Origin: Romanomermis culicivorax
Taxonomy: Eukaryota > Nematoda > Enoplea > Mermithida > Mermithidae
DNA: 64,000 bases
Reading direction: 5' to 3'
Assembly: GCA_963922205.1 (NCBI GenBank)
Contig: CAWUHX010000312.1
Span: 310,001 to 374,000, forward strand
Below are positions 1-12,544 of this stretch, piece by piece. A program made the translations under genes and the position numbers. Every line of letters starts with the position of its first letter. Within the stretch, counting starts at the first letter, position 1. The notes beneath the pieces are model-generated. The model was not told the origin of the DNA, ran no database searches, and worked only from the letters and a program-made list of their open reading frames with translations.

Positions 1-410
1 CTATACCGTTGGAAATCTTTTTCCTGCATGAAGGGTCTATTTTTTCAATGAATTCAATGAGTTTTCTGTGGGACAAACTAGAATTCAAAAATTAGGCCAG
101 CAACAATGAATCTGAATGGCTTCTTCAGATAGCAAGAACCTCTGCCATTTTCCCATGCGGATGTTTCAATCATTTTCCAAATGCAAAAAGTTGTTCCCCA
201 AAGCCAAAAATTCTAAAGCGCAGCAAAACGATTTTGTAAAACTAATCTACGAAAATCTTAATTTTTGTCAAATATCTGGGAAAAACCATACAAACAAGGT
301 CAAACATTCATCCATAACATGCTGGTTTCTGAAAGCTATAAGCATAAGCCAGGATGACATTTTCTAACCGCACAACAGAAATGATTTGAAATCCGGCGCG
401 TAGCGCCAGA
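1..410. repeat. Partial arm of a foldback repeat (same family as 8850-10483)
   Basis: Bases 40-110 resemble 10265-10310, and bases 300-360 are a close reverse complement of 8860-8915 (ends of the hairpin element at 8850-10483). The block ends at a GC palindrome (ggcgcgtagcgcc near 395). Only one arm is visible; the rest would lie left of the window. The short reading frame at 116-367 lies wholly inside this repeat and is not treated as a gene. Confidence 0.6.
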
Positions 411-3218
411 AAATTTTCGGTATTTTTCGTTATAGAATGCATAAAAATGCATCTCCGCACAGGAAGCTTTATAGCCTAATCGAAAAGAGTGGTTAGGCTC
501 TCATTTTTACAAGCCAATTTGGCTTGTGCCCCTAAATTTTTAGGAGCCAATCAGAATTTTTAGAAGCCATGGCTTCTAATTGGCCTAAAAAACCCTGGCT
601 TGTACATTTTCTTAAACTTTGCGTTGAAGAAAAATGATTTTGAATTCCTTGTTTTATCGTAAAAACTGAAGGAAATGACTAAACAAAGACAAAATGTCTG
701 ATGGGAAAGAAGATGTGCAACAAAACAACAGGAAATTGACATACTGATGATAATTTTAAAACAAATGACAAAATTCCAGTAGCGGCCATCCTCGCTTCGT
801 AAATACCTGGATCATAAGGCTGGAGCATTATACCGCACTCCTTAGGATAAAAAAAGCTGAAAAGGTTTATTTTGAGTGGACAATGGTCATTTTTGACTCA
901 CTTAACTTTTCTTTTAATCTTAATATTATGACTCGTATGGTCGTTTCGATTCATTCAAATTTTATATTGATATCGTTAAAATCTTGATTATAACTCAATA
1001 GTCATCATCGATTTACTTATACTCATTTACAGTACGTCATTTGGGTCATAATCTCAAGTGAATCGGAAATAGTCATTTTCGATTCGCTCGGGATTATTAC
1101 TCATATAATGATTTTCGATTCATTCGTGATCGCTTTCGATTCATTATTATCAAAATCATAATCTTAAGTGAATCGAAAGTTTTCAATTCGATCAAGATTA
1201 GGACTGAAATGAAAATTTTCGGTTTTCTGTTGACCTTAAGATTATGACTAAAATGTTAATCTACAGGTTGAGGCTACGTAACTCGGATAACATCAAAGAC
1301 TCAACTAAAAAATCTATCCAATATGAGAAAAATAGAACGAGGCAACGCTTATTTCACTCAAGCTAGAATAAGCAGCATATTTAACCAGCAGGTACATCAT
1401 TCACTTCCCATGTCCCAGAGCCATAGCATCGCTGAAAAAGTTTAACATTATGAATTGAATACTAATAAAAACCTCGCCCATAATCAAGTTTTACTGTGTA
1501 TCGCACAATGGAGTCATTAAGGCTTTGCAGCGGGGTATAATCTGCTCACTACAACAAATTAAGCTTATTTTGAAGAATTTTGGCACTCAGACGCACAAAA
1601 AAATATACACAAACCCCCTTTTTTCTACAATTGTCAAGCGAGCCAAACTGGATAACATGCTTTGTAAATGTGGGCGAAAGGAACACGGATATACATTGAG
1701 CGAGCAGATATTGATTAACTTTAAGAAAAAGAAATCATACCATGCACGTAAATGGTAGCTTTTCTCGAATCTCGAAGAACATTAATATTTGAGCTCATTA
1801 GAGCAAAGAAGTAAGATTCATTTTTGCTTTTCGCTGATAATGTGTGATGCTAACTGCAGACAAAACGTAAAACTTTTCTATTCTATAGGGTTGTTTGCAG
1901 CTTATATGACACATGCATAAATCATTCAGCCCGCAGCAAGAATAAAATTTTGCTTTGGCTTTAACACAGTTCATTCAACCACTAATCTCCAAGGAACTTT
2001 TCCCAAGGTGTGCATGTTCGAGAATTTGCCATTCGGAATTGAATTATGATAACCAGAGTATAGCTCCTTACGGAATGCCCTGTCAGATGCAACCATGAAA
2101 TTCAGATGCACTTTAACATTTCACTTGAGAGCTATTTCTAAAAAAAGCGATGGCTTTCAAGCGACTTTGAATGATCTTGAAATAGAAAATATTTATTATG
2201 CTTCCCATTTCCAGTACACATGCATGAAAAACAAAGGACTTTAGTCGCACATGGGCTCCCAAACATGAGCATGAAATACAACATGTGACGTTTCATACAT
2301 TGATTGGACGGATCTGTTTTCTTGAATACATTTGTTCTGGATGCGGATCCAAAAAAAATTTTCCGTCGGATCCGGATCATCAGATCTGGATCCAGAATGG
2401 CACGTTCAGCCGGATCCAGATCCTATATATAGCATATAAGTGAACATATGCCCATGAATAATCGTGTATATAATTTTCGAAATCAGGTTGTATGAATTGA
2501 CGGTAGTAATTCATTTCTTAATGCATGTGCCTATTGAAATATTTCATAGATAACTGGTAAACATAGAGCAAATCGAAATATATTCGGAGGGGAAGAAAAT
2601 AATTCCACCCAAGAAATGCAAAATTTTTGCATTATCGCACTTGAGCAACTTGATCATATTTTAATACTAGACACGTTAAATGATGAGAATGATGATGAGG
2701 ATAATGACTGTTTTGATGATTAGTGATGTTTTATTGGTGATGATACGATAAATCAATCGGTGATGTTTAGATTTTTTCTAATTTGGCATATAAATGTTCT
2801 GATAGACTTTATTTGTTTGTAGACACAAATTTTTTATTAAAAAAGCTCCGTCAAGCGCCACAAAAAATTCTTTACACATTCCTGAAAAGACTCTTATTTT
2901 TGTCGACATTCTGCAAAAATTTTCTACAAATAGAGTCATTTGTGGGAAAAAACAATGGTGCTGGTCGATTTACAATAGCATCCCAAATGGTTTGAAAGGT
3001 GATACAGTAAATAAATTACTGTATTTCGGTATAATTTAGTTATTTTTGTATTCTGGCATTTTTGAAAAAATTAATAACTAAACAGGATCAAGTCTGGTTC
3101 CAGAAAATAGGTCGAATATCCGCGTTATCGGATCCAGATCTGTGTGTCCGTCTCATCTGCAGTTTCATGCAATATGTCCTAGTTTCACATGAAACAGATT
3201 TTGTAATTTGTTAATTAC
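411..3218. other. Non-coding stretch, no gene seen
   Basis: No conserved reading frame or exon with splice signals was found. It contains degenerate repeats at 880-1260, a GAT/ATG-rich simple stretch near 2680-2765, and GGATCC-rich segments at about 2335-2425 and 3085-3140 that resemble the longer GGATCC-rich patch at 60.7-61.2 kb. Reading frames here are under 85 codons and match nothing I recognise. Confidence 0.5.
880..1260. repeat. Degenerate short tandem repeat
   Basis: Variants of the words 'cgattcattc', 'aatcttaagtgaatcg' and 'attatgactca' recur about every 40-60 bases on both strands, giving a degenerate tandem array that is partly self-complementary. No coding signal. Confidence 0.5.
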
Positions 3219-3870
3219 TTTTAACATCCCGTACGAGAAACTGTTTGAATGCTGCCTCCAAAAAGTAGGCGTCGAAACATCGGGCGTCGAAGCCATCGAC
3301 ATGGGCGACAAAAGTGACATTCCACTGGACGTTGACATATAAGATTCTCTCCTACTAGCCATTCTCGACGAATCATCGAAAACATCGCCAGGCATTTGTA
3401 CTTTAGCCACAGGAGACACATCCGGCGATGGAACAGTTAAAAAGTTCCGGTTCTTAATCGATTGAAGTGATATATCATTATCTCCCATGAACTGATCATT
3501 ATTATGAAACGATATGTTATCAGCTGATTTGTAATGACCACTTCTGGAGGGAAGAAATAATGATAAATAAGAATATGTAAATAAAAATGTTTGTTGGCTC
3601 AAAAATACGTGGATTTTTTATTCAATTATTGAAATATTGCTCCATCTAATTTGGCATATTCAAACAATGAACAACATACAGGCTTACTTGTCGTACAAAA
3701 TCTGAGCGGAAGTATGTTCACAATAGCTCGGCGATGTAGCATCGATGAAGCCATGTCCACCATCACCGGGTGGGAATACCAAAATCCTGAGTGCTATTCC
3801 TCTTCGTTGAGTCATCGAGGGGCTACAGGCCCCTTTTTCACTTTGGTCACACATTGCGAATCTTTTCACA
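3219..3870 (-). CDS. Two exons of an unidentified gene
   Basis: Two minus-strand blocks fit together as exons. The downstream exon (3543 to 3219, 325 bases) starts after a good acceptor (TTTCTTCCCTCCAG) and ends at a GTAATT donor. It encodes a Ser/Met/Asp-rich stretch including SRMASRRESYMSTSSGMSLL. The upstream exon ends at 3688 on a GTAAGC donor after ...SAQILYDK; its acceptor is uncertain, near 3870. The phases agree: two bases of a codon before the intron, one after, with the frame open on both sides. The composition looks like a cytoplasmic, phosphorylatable tail of a longer protein. I do not recognise the family, and the other exons were not found. It could be a chance pair of frames; phase agreement and the two splice sites are the main support. 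Confidence 0.5.
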
Positions 3871-3899
3871 TCAATGCGGTTTATAAAAAACGACCACAA

Positions 3900-5235
3900 A
3901 CTTCATCAAGTAACAAGAACGCCAAATTTTGATGAACATCATCTTTGTTGAATAACCTTTAGCTTCAAGGGATTAATTCTTGATCAAGTAGTGGGCTAAT
4001 TTGTTCGCAGGTTCCAAGTTACCATGGTAGCCAACGAAATAATGCAAATGTGTTATAAACTTGCTCCACGTGAATCTCGCGTCATTAGCAGAGACGTTAG
4101 GATGATGAGCAACAGTGGCAACAGCCTACATCTCTAATGTATTCAAAATGAGATACGCGGCTGACATAACGAAGCTGCTTTTAGTCGGGTTCATAACATT
4201 GAAAATCATGATCAATAGATCACAATGTGTGTGTGTGACGAAATTAGTTTCGATTCGGGCTTTATGGAATTAGAAATAACTAATGCATTCTTCTCACGAA
4301 TTACGTCATATCTATTGAAATAGCGACAAATAGTCGAAACCCCTTTAACATACAGAAGAATCTAATTATGGAATTTCTTCGATGAGAAAAAATCTCTTCG
4401 CCATAATGATAGTTATACGCGGCGCAGTCGAGGGCGAAAACTTTGATTTTGACGAATCGAGGAATGTCATCAAGTCTCTTGCCATAGCTGTCATCAGTAT
4501 GATACTCGAATTTATGATAATATCATTTGATATTATTCGACATTTTACATTCCCTGTACAACTGACATGTTTATATCAACGTCCCTGATTTATGGAACGA
4601 ATTGAATGCGCATATTTGATCTGTGGCATTGATGCTCATTATATATGACTTGTTGATTCAGAAGTTTATAATCCATTTTATTCACGAAATAGTGAAAATG
4701 AGTTTGATATGAACAGCTAAATGAACCAATCTAAACAACAGAAAACATTTGATTGGATAGGATAAAGCTGATGATAGAAGGTAAGCAAACATAATGCGTG
4801 GTAGTAAACCCTCGACACCCAAAAATTACAATTCGCCATCTCAAAATTGTTGGGGATGAATTTTTTTATTCTGGCCAAAATTAAGGTGAAAAAGACAGGC
4901 GGTATATCATAATGCACGAATGATAAATGGTCATTTTCGGATTTTTTTGTATGTTTGTCTGCGAAAGTTTAATTTTTTTGTTGCTTTTTTTGTTTTGTTT
5001 GTTGTTTGTTTTTTTTGTTTTTGTTTTTTTGTGTTGTTTTTGTCGCTAAATTTATTTTTGTTGCCCTGATTTGTGTGGATAGTCTTCTACATTTCACTAA
5101 TTACAGAACAAAGATAACAAAAGATGTATAATTGAAATGTGATCACCATTATTTAAAATGCACTCAAGCAGTTTTATTATATATTTTCATGTGCGTCCCA
5201 TCCAAAACCTAATTCACAGCAATAATTTGATATGG
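3900..5235. other. Non-coding stretch with a T/G-rich tract
   Basis: No gene seen. At 4955-5062 there is a strongly asymmetric T/G-rich tract (T runs broken by single G or TG on the plus strand), a simple-sequence region. The frame at 4382-4588 shows no family resemblance. Confidence 0.5.
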
Positions 5236-5239
5236 CCGG

Positions 5240-5685
5240 GGAAGCATACGTGTAATTGGCTGGAAGTGCCACTGGAACGCCCTCACCCCACGAATCTTCG
5301 ACCATATGGCTAGCCATTGGGCGATCTCCCCGGCTGGATTTACCAATGCTTTGGCTAGCCATGTGGTAGCCATAAGGACCCAGATACTTTTGGTCAGAAA
5401 AATACTGGAAAATGTAAATTTTTTGATGAAAAATGTCAATTTCTGAACAAAAAACGGTCGTAATGTCAATTTTCTCGGCGCTTCGCGCCATGAATACATT
5501 TTTCACGTTTTTTAGACCATTTCTTGAAGCGTTTCTGAGAATTTTTTGGCTAAACATCGAATTTTTTCTCTTAATATATCCTTCCCCTAGAATTTTGGGG
5601 AATCGATTGCCCCCTGTCAAAAAAAATCGCCGGACTCCCCCATACCTCGGCGCTCCGTTACATGTATGCACAGTACATATTATTC
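5240..5685. mobile_element. MITE of the CATACATGTAACGG family
   Basis: The right end reads ...CTCCGTTACATGTATG and the left end CATACGTGTAATTGGC, an imperfect terminal inverted repeat. Inside are CATATGGCTAGCCAT words and a GC palindrome (cggcgcttcgcgcc at about 5476). Related copies lie at 58830-59036, 60262-60545 and 61577-62006. No transposase is encoded and no convincing target duplication is visible here. Confidence 0.55.
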
Positions 5686-5689
5686 TTTG

Positions 5690-8600
5690 AATGTTATATA
5701 AGCTACTCAGTACCTATGTAGTGTATAATATTTAATATTTATGCTTCAATTATATTGATTGAAAACCTGGCTCCTCACAAAAAAGGTCTAGCAAGTTCCT
5801 CCTTTGCAAATTCTTGCCATGCATATCTCACGCAGGTGATTTATATTAGAATTTCTTCACAAAACAAACCGACCGTCATTCAAAAGCATACATTTTAACG
5901 AAGATACGAGGTCTGGGAGAGGCGTGACAACTATTTTATGGATGGGATCGTAGATAAAGCAAAATTTTAGAATGGCGGCTAGCTGAAAAAAGATAATTTC
6001 GGTTCTTTCTGCTAAAAAGTTTGTAAAACGGTTCAAAAATGGTAAAATTTGTAAAATAGAAAAATCTTTAATATGCATTCACGGCGAAAAAGTCGACATT
6101 TTAAACTGTTATTTTTCAAAAACGGGCATTTTTCTCTGTTTTTTGTCGTAAATAATGAGGTTCTTATGATTAGCCAATTGATTGGCACATGCAGTGGGTG
6201 ATACTCGTCATATGGCCGACGATTTCCGGGGGTCTAAAAGAACATGCGCCAATCACATGCAATAGCATAACCTGAAGTCCTAAAAAATACTACTAAAAAA
6301 TACCATAGTTTGCCTGTAATTCAGGCAGGTGAAGAACATTGAAGAAAAGATTCGTCAATTCTAGCCTTGAAAATTTGATCTAAAAATCCATAAATTTGTT
6401 TTCAAGGCGCGAAACGCCAAAAATTAACATTTTAAAAAATATGATGTTCTTTTTTTTAATTAATATTTTTCAGTTTTTCGCACTAAAGAATACGATTCAT
6501 GAGTGTAATTCTTAATATTTATATTTGGTGGATTGTTTCGAGCTTAAAATTGATACAATTTTTCCTATTATGTCCGAATTTATGAAAAAGTGAATGATTT
6601 CTAACTGATTTTGTCATAACTATAGAATTGGGGACCAGTACTTTCTACAAAAGTATACACCCGCGAAAAGTAGGCGGAGCTCAGGGTAAACTTTTAAGCT
6701 CCTCCCTCTTTTGTGCAATTTACGCCGATCTTGGGTGCGGCAGTTGCTTAAAAGTTCACACATGCATTATTCACATCTGGCTATAATCACGTGAAAAAAA
6801 TATATATATACCATGGAAAAAACCTACTTCTTCAGCATTGCCGGCTACGCATTTGTGCGAATGTCGGCGGAGAAATATTGACATTAAGGAACAAATGCAG
6901 CTAATTCAATTGTCCAACCGACGGATGGAATTTGTGAACGAGAACAAATGGCATGTTAGAGTGGCCGAAACTCGAACGTATGAAGTCAAAAAATACTAGT
7001 AAAAATTAGTAAATAAAATTTGTACCCTAAAACTATTTAATAATTTTAACACATGAAACACGTGAGCCCAGAAAACACCAATTCCGGATTATTGAATAAC
7101 TGTTAAATAGAGGACCCGCAATTTGGGTACTAGGTCCGAAAGAATTGGGCCCCAACACCCGCCAATTACAGGTACGATTTAGTCCAATCACAGATTTTTT
7201 AAAAATTTTTTCATCATTTTCGTTAAGTCGTTTTTTCGCTGAAAAAATTCACATGTGCCTTATTGATGCCTTTTTGTTCTTGTTTAGACATTTTCTTGCT
7301 TCTGCAGTCAGTAATTAACCAAAAGTGAAGAAAACAAAATGTTCGAGTAGGTCAAATTATGAAGAATATATATATATTATAATTAATCATAGCAAAAAAA
7401 GCTGCAAAAATTATAACAAAAAAGCAACAAAAATTGAATCAAAAAAACCCAATCGCCTAGAAATTTGATATCTTTTTGATCAGCTAATGCACAGAATCAT
7501 AGACTGCATTCGATTCATCTTTCCGTCGAAAAATTTTCGAATTTTGATATTCTAGACTGCTGGAAAACCAATCTTTTCAACATTTATTCCCAGAATAAGA
7601 AGTCTAATTTTTCAGGCAATTCAATCATTTTTTCATCATATTGAAAGCCTTACGAAAACATTCAAAAATAGGACAAGAAACCAAAAATTGGATTCTTCAA
7701 CCGGTTAAAATTTCCGTCACCGTCTTGAACAATGATGCTTAAATCCTTGGCCAAATATAAAAGGTTCACGTTCACGTAATTCAGAAATTTTAAAAGATAG
7801 ATTTTAACGAAAAATATAAGCATAATTTCAAAGAATAAATGGTAGATAATTTTGATTTTCATCAAAATGCTCTGGCAAAATATCAAAGATAAGTGACTAA
7901 ACAACAAAATGAGACATTATAGGTCGAAACAACTGTTTAACGTCAACTAGTATATAAGTAGACAAGCTAAGGGTAACGCCTGAACTGGATTATAGCAGAC
8001 AATGGCTAAATGCATGAGGGCATATCTTGTTAAGAAAATTATGCAGATTATTGGTTCAGCGGGAACGATTCCCGAAGGCGTGGTTGGTTTTCTGTAAAGG
8101 TTGACCGATTCCAATATAAGAAGTACGCTACTTTTTAATAAAATTAACATAAATCAAAAGCAACATTTATCTAGGTAGGTTAGCCTAGCTCAAGCTTCGA
8201 CATAGGCATAGGCCTAGACTCAGGCTCACCAATAAGCGTTTTGGGATTTTCGAAGCGGAAGCAGACGATTTTTCAGATAATTGGGGAAGAATTCGCACAT
8301 TTTTCATTGCCAAAAGATTTGCACAATTTTGCTTGAGCTTAGTTTCAGCAGCCTTTTTCAACTGCATTGATCATTGCGGGTATCAAGCTGTCGAAAAATA
8401 TTCATTTTTTTAAATTTTGGAGACTTCATTTCTAAACAATATTCCGCCCAAAAACTATGACAAGTGATCAAAGTAAGAAGGCGCGGAACGTCTGAAAATT
8501 TTGAGGTTTTGACCTTCTAAAATGCATCATAATGCATCTTTCCGACTTGAAAATCCTAAAATTTTTGCCGCAAAAAACACCAATAAAAAAGTAGTGCCCT

Positions 8601-8790
8601 GTAGCAGGTTTTTTTTGCACACAGCAACCAAATTTCGGGCTGTGCTGTGCAACCAAATTTTTTTGTCAAGTTGCACAGTGCAACTTGAAGCCTGACTGCC
8701 CTTTTGATCAGGTTATAGGGTTTTCTGTTCGGAGATGCATATGCGTTATAAAAAGGAAAATAGGGAAAATTTTACGGTGCTTCGCGCCGG
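5690..8790. other. Non-coding stretch, dispersed repeat fragments
   Basis: No gene seen. It holds a fragment with the CATATGG word near 6210, GC palindromes near 6405 and 8480, and a piece at about 7500-7690 related to the arm sequence at 10190-10270. Around 8640-8690 'ttgcac...gtgcaa' words recur that also flank the centres of the later hairpins. TTAGGC-like words occur at 8165-8225 but not as an array. Confidence 0.45.
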
Positions 8791-8791
8791 A

Positions 8792-8857
8792 TTTTAATTA
8801 TTTAATAATTTTTCTATATTATTATTTTAATTATTTAATAATTTTTCTATATTATCA
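8792..8857. repeat. 33-bp tandem duplication
   Basis: A 33-base AT-rich unit starting ttttaattatttaataattt occurs twice head to tail (8792-8824 and 8825-8857) with a mismatch only near the unit end, so the duplication is probably recent. Confidence 0.8.
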
Positions 8858-10483
8858 TAGAAAATGTCATTCTGGAGCTAATGCTTATAGCTTTTAATTA
8901 TCAACATATTATGGATGAATGTTTGATCCTGTGTGTTTTTTGACGAATTTAGCGAAAAGTGAGATTTTTCTTAGTTTCCCAAATTTTTTTGCAATCTTTA
9001 AAAACATTTTGACATTTGTGCGATTAGAACATCTTGAGTCCAAGTAGAAATTCTTGCTGGTTTAAGAATCGAAATTCTTGGTTGCTTCCTTCTAGACTTG
9101 TGGTCTGCACGACTGAAATTTTATTGAATTCACTGAAAAATTAAACCTTCTGTCTTGGAAATCCAGAAAAATTTTCGGCACTAAGCGCCGAACAAGTTAA
9201 TCATACCAATCTTTTCATTTTCTCTTAAAAACTCAGAAAATTAGGTTATGGTTTATAATATTATCCGTTTGAATGTTTTGCCAATTGATAACTTTTTCTC
9301 CATTATTCATAATTCTAACCATGCCAATAACTCGTTAAAACTAATGCATTGTAAATATCGCCATGATTTGTTGAAATATGAATTCTGTAGTCGGGTAATC
9401 CGGGCTTGGAATTCCCTCGATGAAAGTACTGTAAATGCTATTAGTGCAAAAAAATTTTCTGATAGACTTGAAAGGGTAAATCTGATACCTATCTTATACA
9501 TAGGTGTAACTTAATTCTCTAATTTCTTTAGCTGTTATGCCTTTCACGTATATATTTACTCCTTATATTTACTGCGTATTGTTTTCGACCTAATAAAATT
9601 ATTATTAATATTATTAAAACCGACGCGATTCGAATGAAATACAAAAAAACTAGCTTTTGGTGATTTTTCCAATAACATTAAGCTAATTTATTGATTTTAG
9701 AGTGGGCAACCAAAAATTTATCTGTGCAACCAAAATTTTTCCCCAAGTTGCACAATGCAATCTGGCCTGTGCAAAAAAAGTCCCGCCGGCGATATCTGTA
9801 TCCAGGATTTTCTAAAAAGGGGGGAATTTTCCAAATTTTTCTAGAATTTACTGAATAAAAAGAAAATCATTTTTTCAGTAAAGATTTTCAGTTAGTTTAT
9901 GTGTGCTTGGATTCAGTCTACGGGCCAGGTCGCAATGTGCAACTTGGGGAAAAATTTTGGTTGCACAGATAAATTTTTGGTTGCTCACTCAAAAATCAAT
10001 AAATTTGCTTAATTTGATCCGAAAAACTATCGCAAACTAGTTTTCTTGTATTCCATTCGATCCGCGTCAGTTTTAGACATTAAAAATCCAATTTACTGAC
10101 TTTTGGAGAGAAAATGAAAAAATTAATATGACTAGACTAGAGTAGTGTGTTCGGCGCATAGCGCCGAAAATTTTGTCTGGATTTCAATATTCTAGAACGC
10201 TGGAAAATGAATCTTTTCACTTTTTATTTCGCAGACAGAAGGTTTGATTTCTCAGTGAATTTAATGAATTTTCAGTCGGACAAACTGAAATTCAAAAACT
10301 AGGCATGTAACTAAGAATTTGGATCCTTTAATCGGCAAAAATTTATGCAGTCAAAATATTTTAATCACATGAAAGTCAAAATTTTATGAAGACCGCACAA
10401 ATTTTTAGGAAATGACCGAGAAAAATGCTAGTCTTCATCAAATTCGTCAACAAACAATACAGGATCAAACATTTATCCATAAT
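8850..10483. repeat. Long foldback (hairpin) element with a LINE fragment in one arm
   Basis: The outer ends are reverse complements: 8908-8933 (attatggatgaatgtttgat...) against 10458-10483 (...atcaaacatttatccataat). Further matching segments step inward: 'ttcggcactaagcgccgaa' near 9173 against 'ttcggcgcatagcgccgaa' near 10150, and 9617-9780 against 9930-10075. The left arm is longer because a LINE 3' fragment (9238-9618) sits in it. The centre (about 9790-9925) is short and non-coding. Transcription through it would give a long imperfect double-stranded RNA. Confidence 0.7.
9238..9618 (+). pseudogene. LINE reverse-transcriptase 3' fragment with (ATT)n tail
   Basis: The frame at 9248-9514 encodes the extreme C-terminal part of a CR1/jockey-type LINE ORF2, with the typical ending YEFCSRVIRAWNSLDE...FSDRLE. 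It is followed by AATAAAATTATTATTAATATTATTA, a simple-repeat tail. The rest of the reverse transcriptase is missing, as expected for a 5'-truncated insertion. It interrupts the left arm of the foldback element at 8850-10483, so it is younger than that element. Confidence 0.65.
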
Positions 10484-10635
10484 CACTGGTTTTTTCCACG
10501 AACTTCTTTCCACAAATGTGGAAAGGGGTCAAATTTTTTTTCCACATGTGGAAAATTTTTTTTTGGTCCTAAAATCCTCGTTTTACGCTTGAAAATGCTC
10601 ATGAACGCTTTATTTTAGTGTTTTTGAGCTTTTTA
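10484..10635. repeat. Foldback-family fragment upstream of LINE 1
   Basis: The sequence (ttttttccacgaacttctttccacaaatgtggaaaggggtcaaa...) closely matches the central part of the 14327-16143 hairpin around 15317-15470. LINE 1 begins right after 'gagcttttt'. The matching right-arm sequence resumes at about 12191-12505 beyond the LINE tail, so LINE 1 lies inside a copy of this repeat, with about 260 bases of it missing at the junction. Confidence 0.6.
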
Positions 10636-12153
10636 AATCATCCTGAAATTTTCAATATTTTTGTACTGACTGGGCGCCTTCCGAGCATCTGGAAAATGGC
10701 TCATGTGACTCCAGTTTTGAAGAAAGGGATCACGAGTGAAAGTTCCAACTATCGGCCTGTATCTTTAACTTGCGTTTGTTGTAGGATTCTTGAAAAAATC
10801 ATAAAAGCTCAAGTGACCAACTTTCTTACTGTAAATAATTGTATTTCTGATCATCAGTTTGGTTTTGTGAAGAAAAGATCCTGCGAAACCCAGCTCTTAC
10901 TGTTCTCTAAATACTTAATTGATAACATTGACAAAAATAGGGCAGTTGATGTAATATATTTGGATTTTTCTAAAGCCTTTGACACAGTACCACATTCAAA
11001 GCTCATTGCAAAAGTGGAAAAATATGGTCTCAAGAGAAATTTATTGTCATGGATTACCGATTTTCTTCATAATAGACAACAAAGAGTTAAGTTAAAAAAC
11101 ACCTTATCTACTTCTCAAAATGTAACAAGTGGTGTCCCGCAGGGCAGTGTTTTGGGTCCTTTACTATTCCTTTTATATGTCAATGATATAGATAACCTAC
11201 CACGATCACCTGAAGTAAGCCTGTTTTTGTTCGCTGATGATATAAAAATCTTTAGCTGTACTGAAAACAGTGGGGACCTTCAAAAATTTCTAGAATCCAT
11301 TGTCAGATGGTCTGAAATTTCTCAACTAACTCTCTCTACTTCCAAAAGTAAGGTAATGCATTTTGGATTTGATAACAAAATGAAGAAATACAAAATTGAC
11401 GATAGAATAATTGAGGATACTGACAATTATGTTAAAGATCTTGGTATTTTTTTAACCAAAAATTTTAAATTTGATGAACATATAGGCCATATTATAAAGA
11501 ATGCTTACTACAGATTATATCTTATATTTCGTCGATTTGTAAGCAAAGATAAATTTTTACTGACTAATGCATACAAAACATACGTCAGACCTATTCTAGA
11601 ATATGCAACTACCATCTGGTCACCCCACTCAATTAAGAACATCAGAGCCATTGAAAAAGTACAGAAATACTTCACAAAAAGGGTTCTCAACTATCCTGAG
11701 GTTTCTTATAATGATCGTTTAATTGTATTAAAGTTAGAGAAACTTGAAAGTAGAAGGCGTTTGAATGACTTGGTTATGTTATATAAGATAATAAACCATG
11801 AAGTAGACGTAAAATTGAGTGATTTCTGCACCATTACACATTCTCAGACCCGATCCAACCACAATTGGTAGTTAAAAACAGATATTCCAAGGACTGATAT
11901 TAAGAAATACTTCTTTACTAGTAGAGTTATTCCTATTTGGAATAAACTTCCTGAATCGATAATAACATCTAGAAATAGTAAAATTTTTCGCTCTAAACTG
12001 GATAAGTTCAATTTTGGTCAACTGTAAGAGCTATATGCCTTTTTGACCAAGCACAGCATATTCGTAAATGTACTGCATATTTATTCTGTATTTAATTAAC
12101 TTATTCGTTTATTTTATTATATTCTCCTAATATTGCTTAGTGCCGTTGCAAAT

Positions 12154-12188
<35 letters not shown>

Positions 12189-12190
12189 GA
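10618..12190 (+). pseudogene. 5'-truncated CR1/jockey-type LINE, reverse transcriptase
   Basis: An open frame from about 10618 encodes most of a non-LTR reverse transcriptase. Motifs in order: PSIWKMAHVTPVLKKG, SNYRPVSL, YLDFSKAFD, GVPQGSVLGPLLF (about 11131-11170), and the catalytic FADD at 11230-11241. The C-terminal LEYATTIWSPHS...EKVQKYFTKR segment is typical of CR1/jockey-like elements. A TAG at 11869-11871 interrupts the frame; the same frame then stays open to a TAA at 12025-12027 and carries the usual C-terminal VIPIWNKLPE. The endonuclease and ORF1 are absent. The 3' end is a (ATC)10 tail. The copy is dead by truncation and by the stop. Confidence 0.85.
12157..12186 (+). repeat. (ATC)10 microsatellite at the LINE 3' end
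   Basis: Ten perfect ATC units directly follow AATAAA at the end of LINE 1. This is the simple-repeat 3' tail some LINE clades carry instead of poly(A). Confidence 0.9.
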
Positions 12191-12505
12191 TAATAATTCT
12201 GAACATATATCTCAAAAATTAGATTTAAATTTCGTGTTCATAAATCGTAATTTCTAGAAATTTACCATTCGAAAAATTATAAAACCATTAATTTGTTCGT
12301 AACCTTTCATAAATTTAGCCAAAAAGCAATGAGTCAGAAGTGTAGAAATTTCCAAAAATTCTTCCATGAAGCTTTTGAATTGAATTTACGTTGAGAAAAG
12401 AACAAACACTTCAAAAAGTTGAGAAAGTTAACGTGTTGATCTGCAGATTTTCATTAAATATAGATATATAATATGCAAGATTGCCCATTAAACATTAAAA
12501 GTCAT
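12191..12505. repeat. Foldback-family arm fragment downstream of LINE 1
   Basis: It matches the right arm of the 14327-16143 hairpin (about 15750-16060) in the same orientation: 'cgtaatttctagaa', 'cttccatgaagcttttgaattga', 'cattaaatat'. With 10484-10635 it forms the two halves of a copy split by LINE 1. Confidence 0.6.
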
Positions 12506-12544
12506 GTGAAACACAGCTGCTCAAATGCAAAAATTCATGGACCA

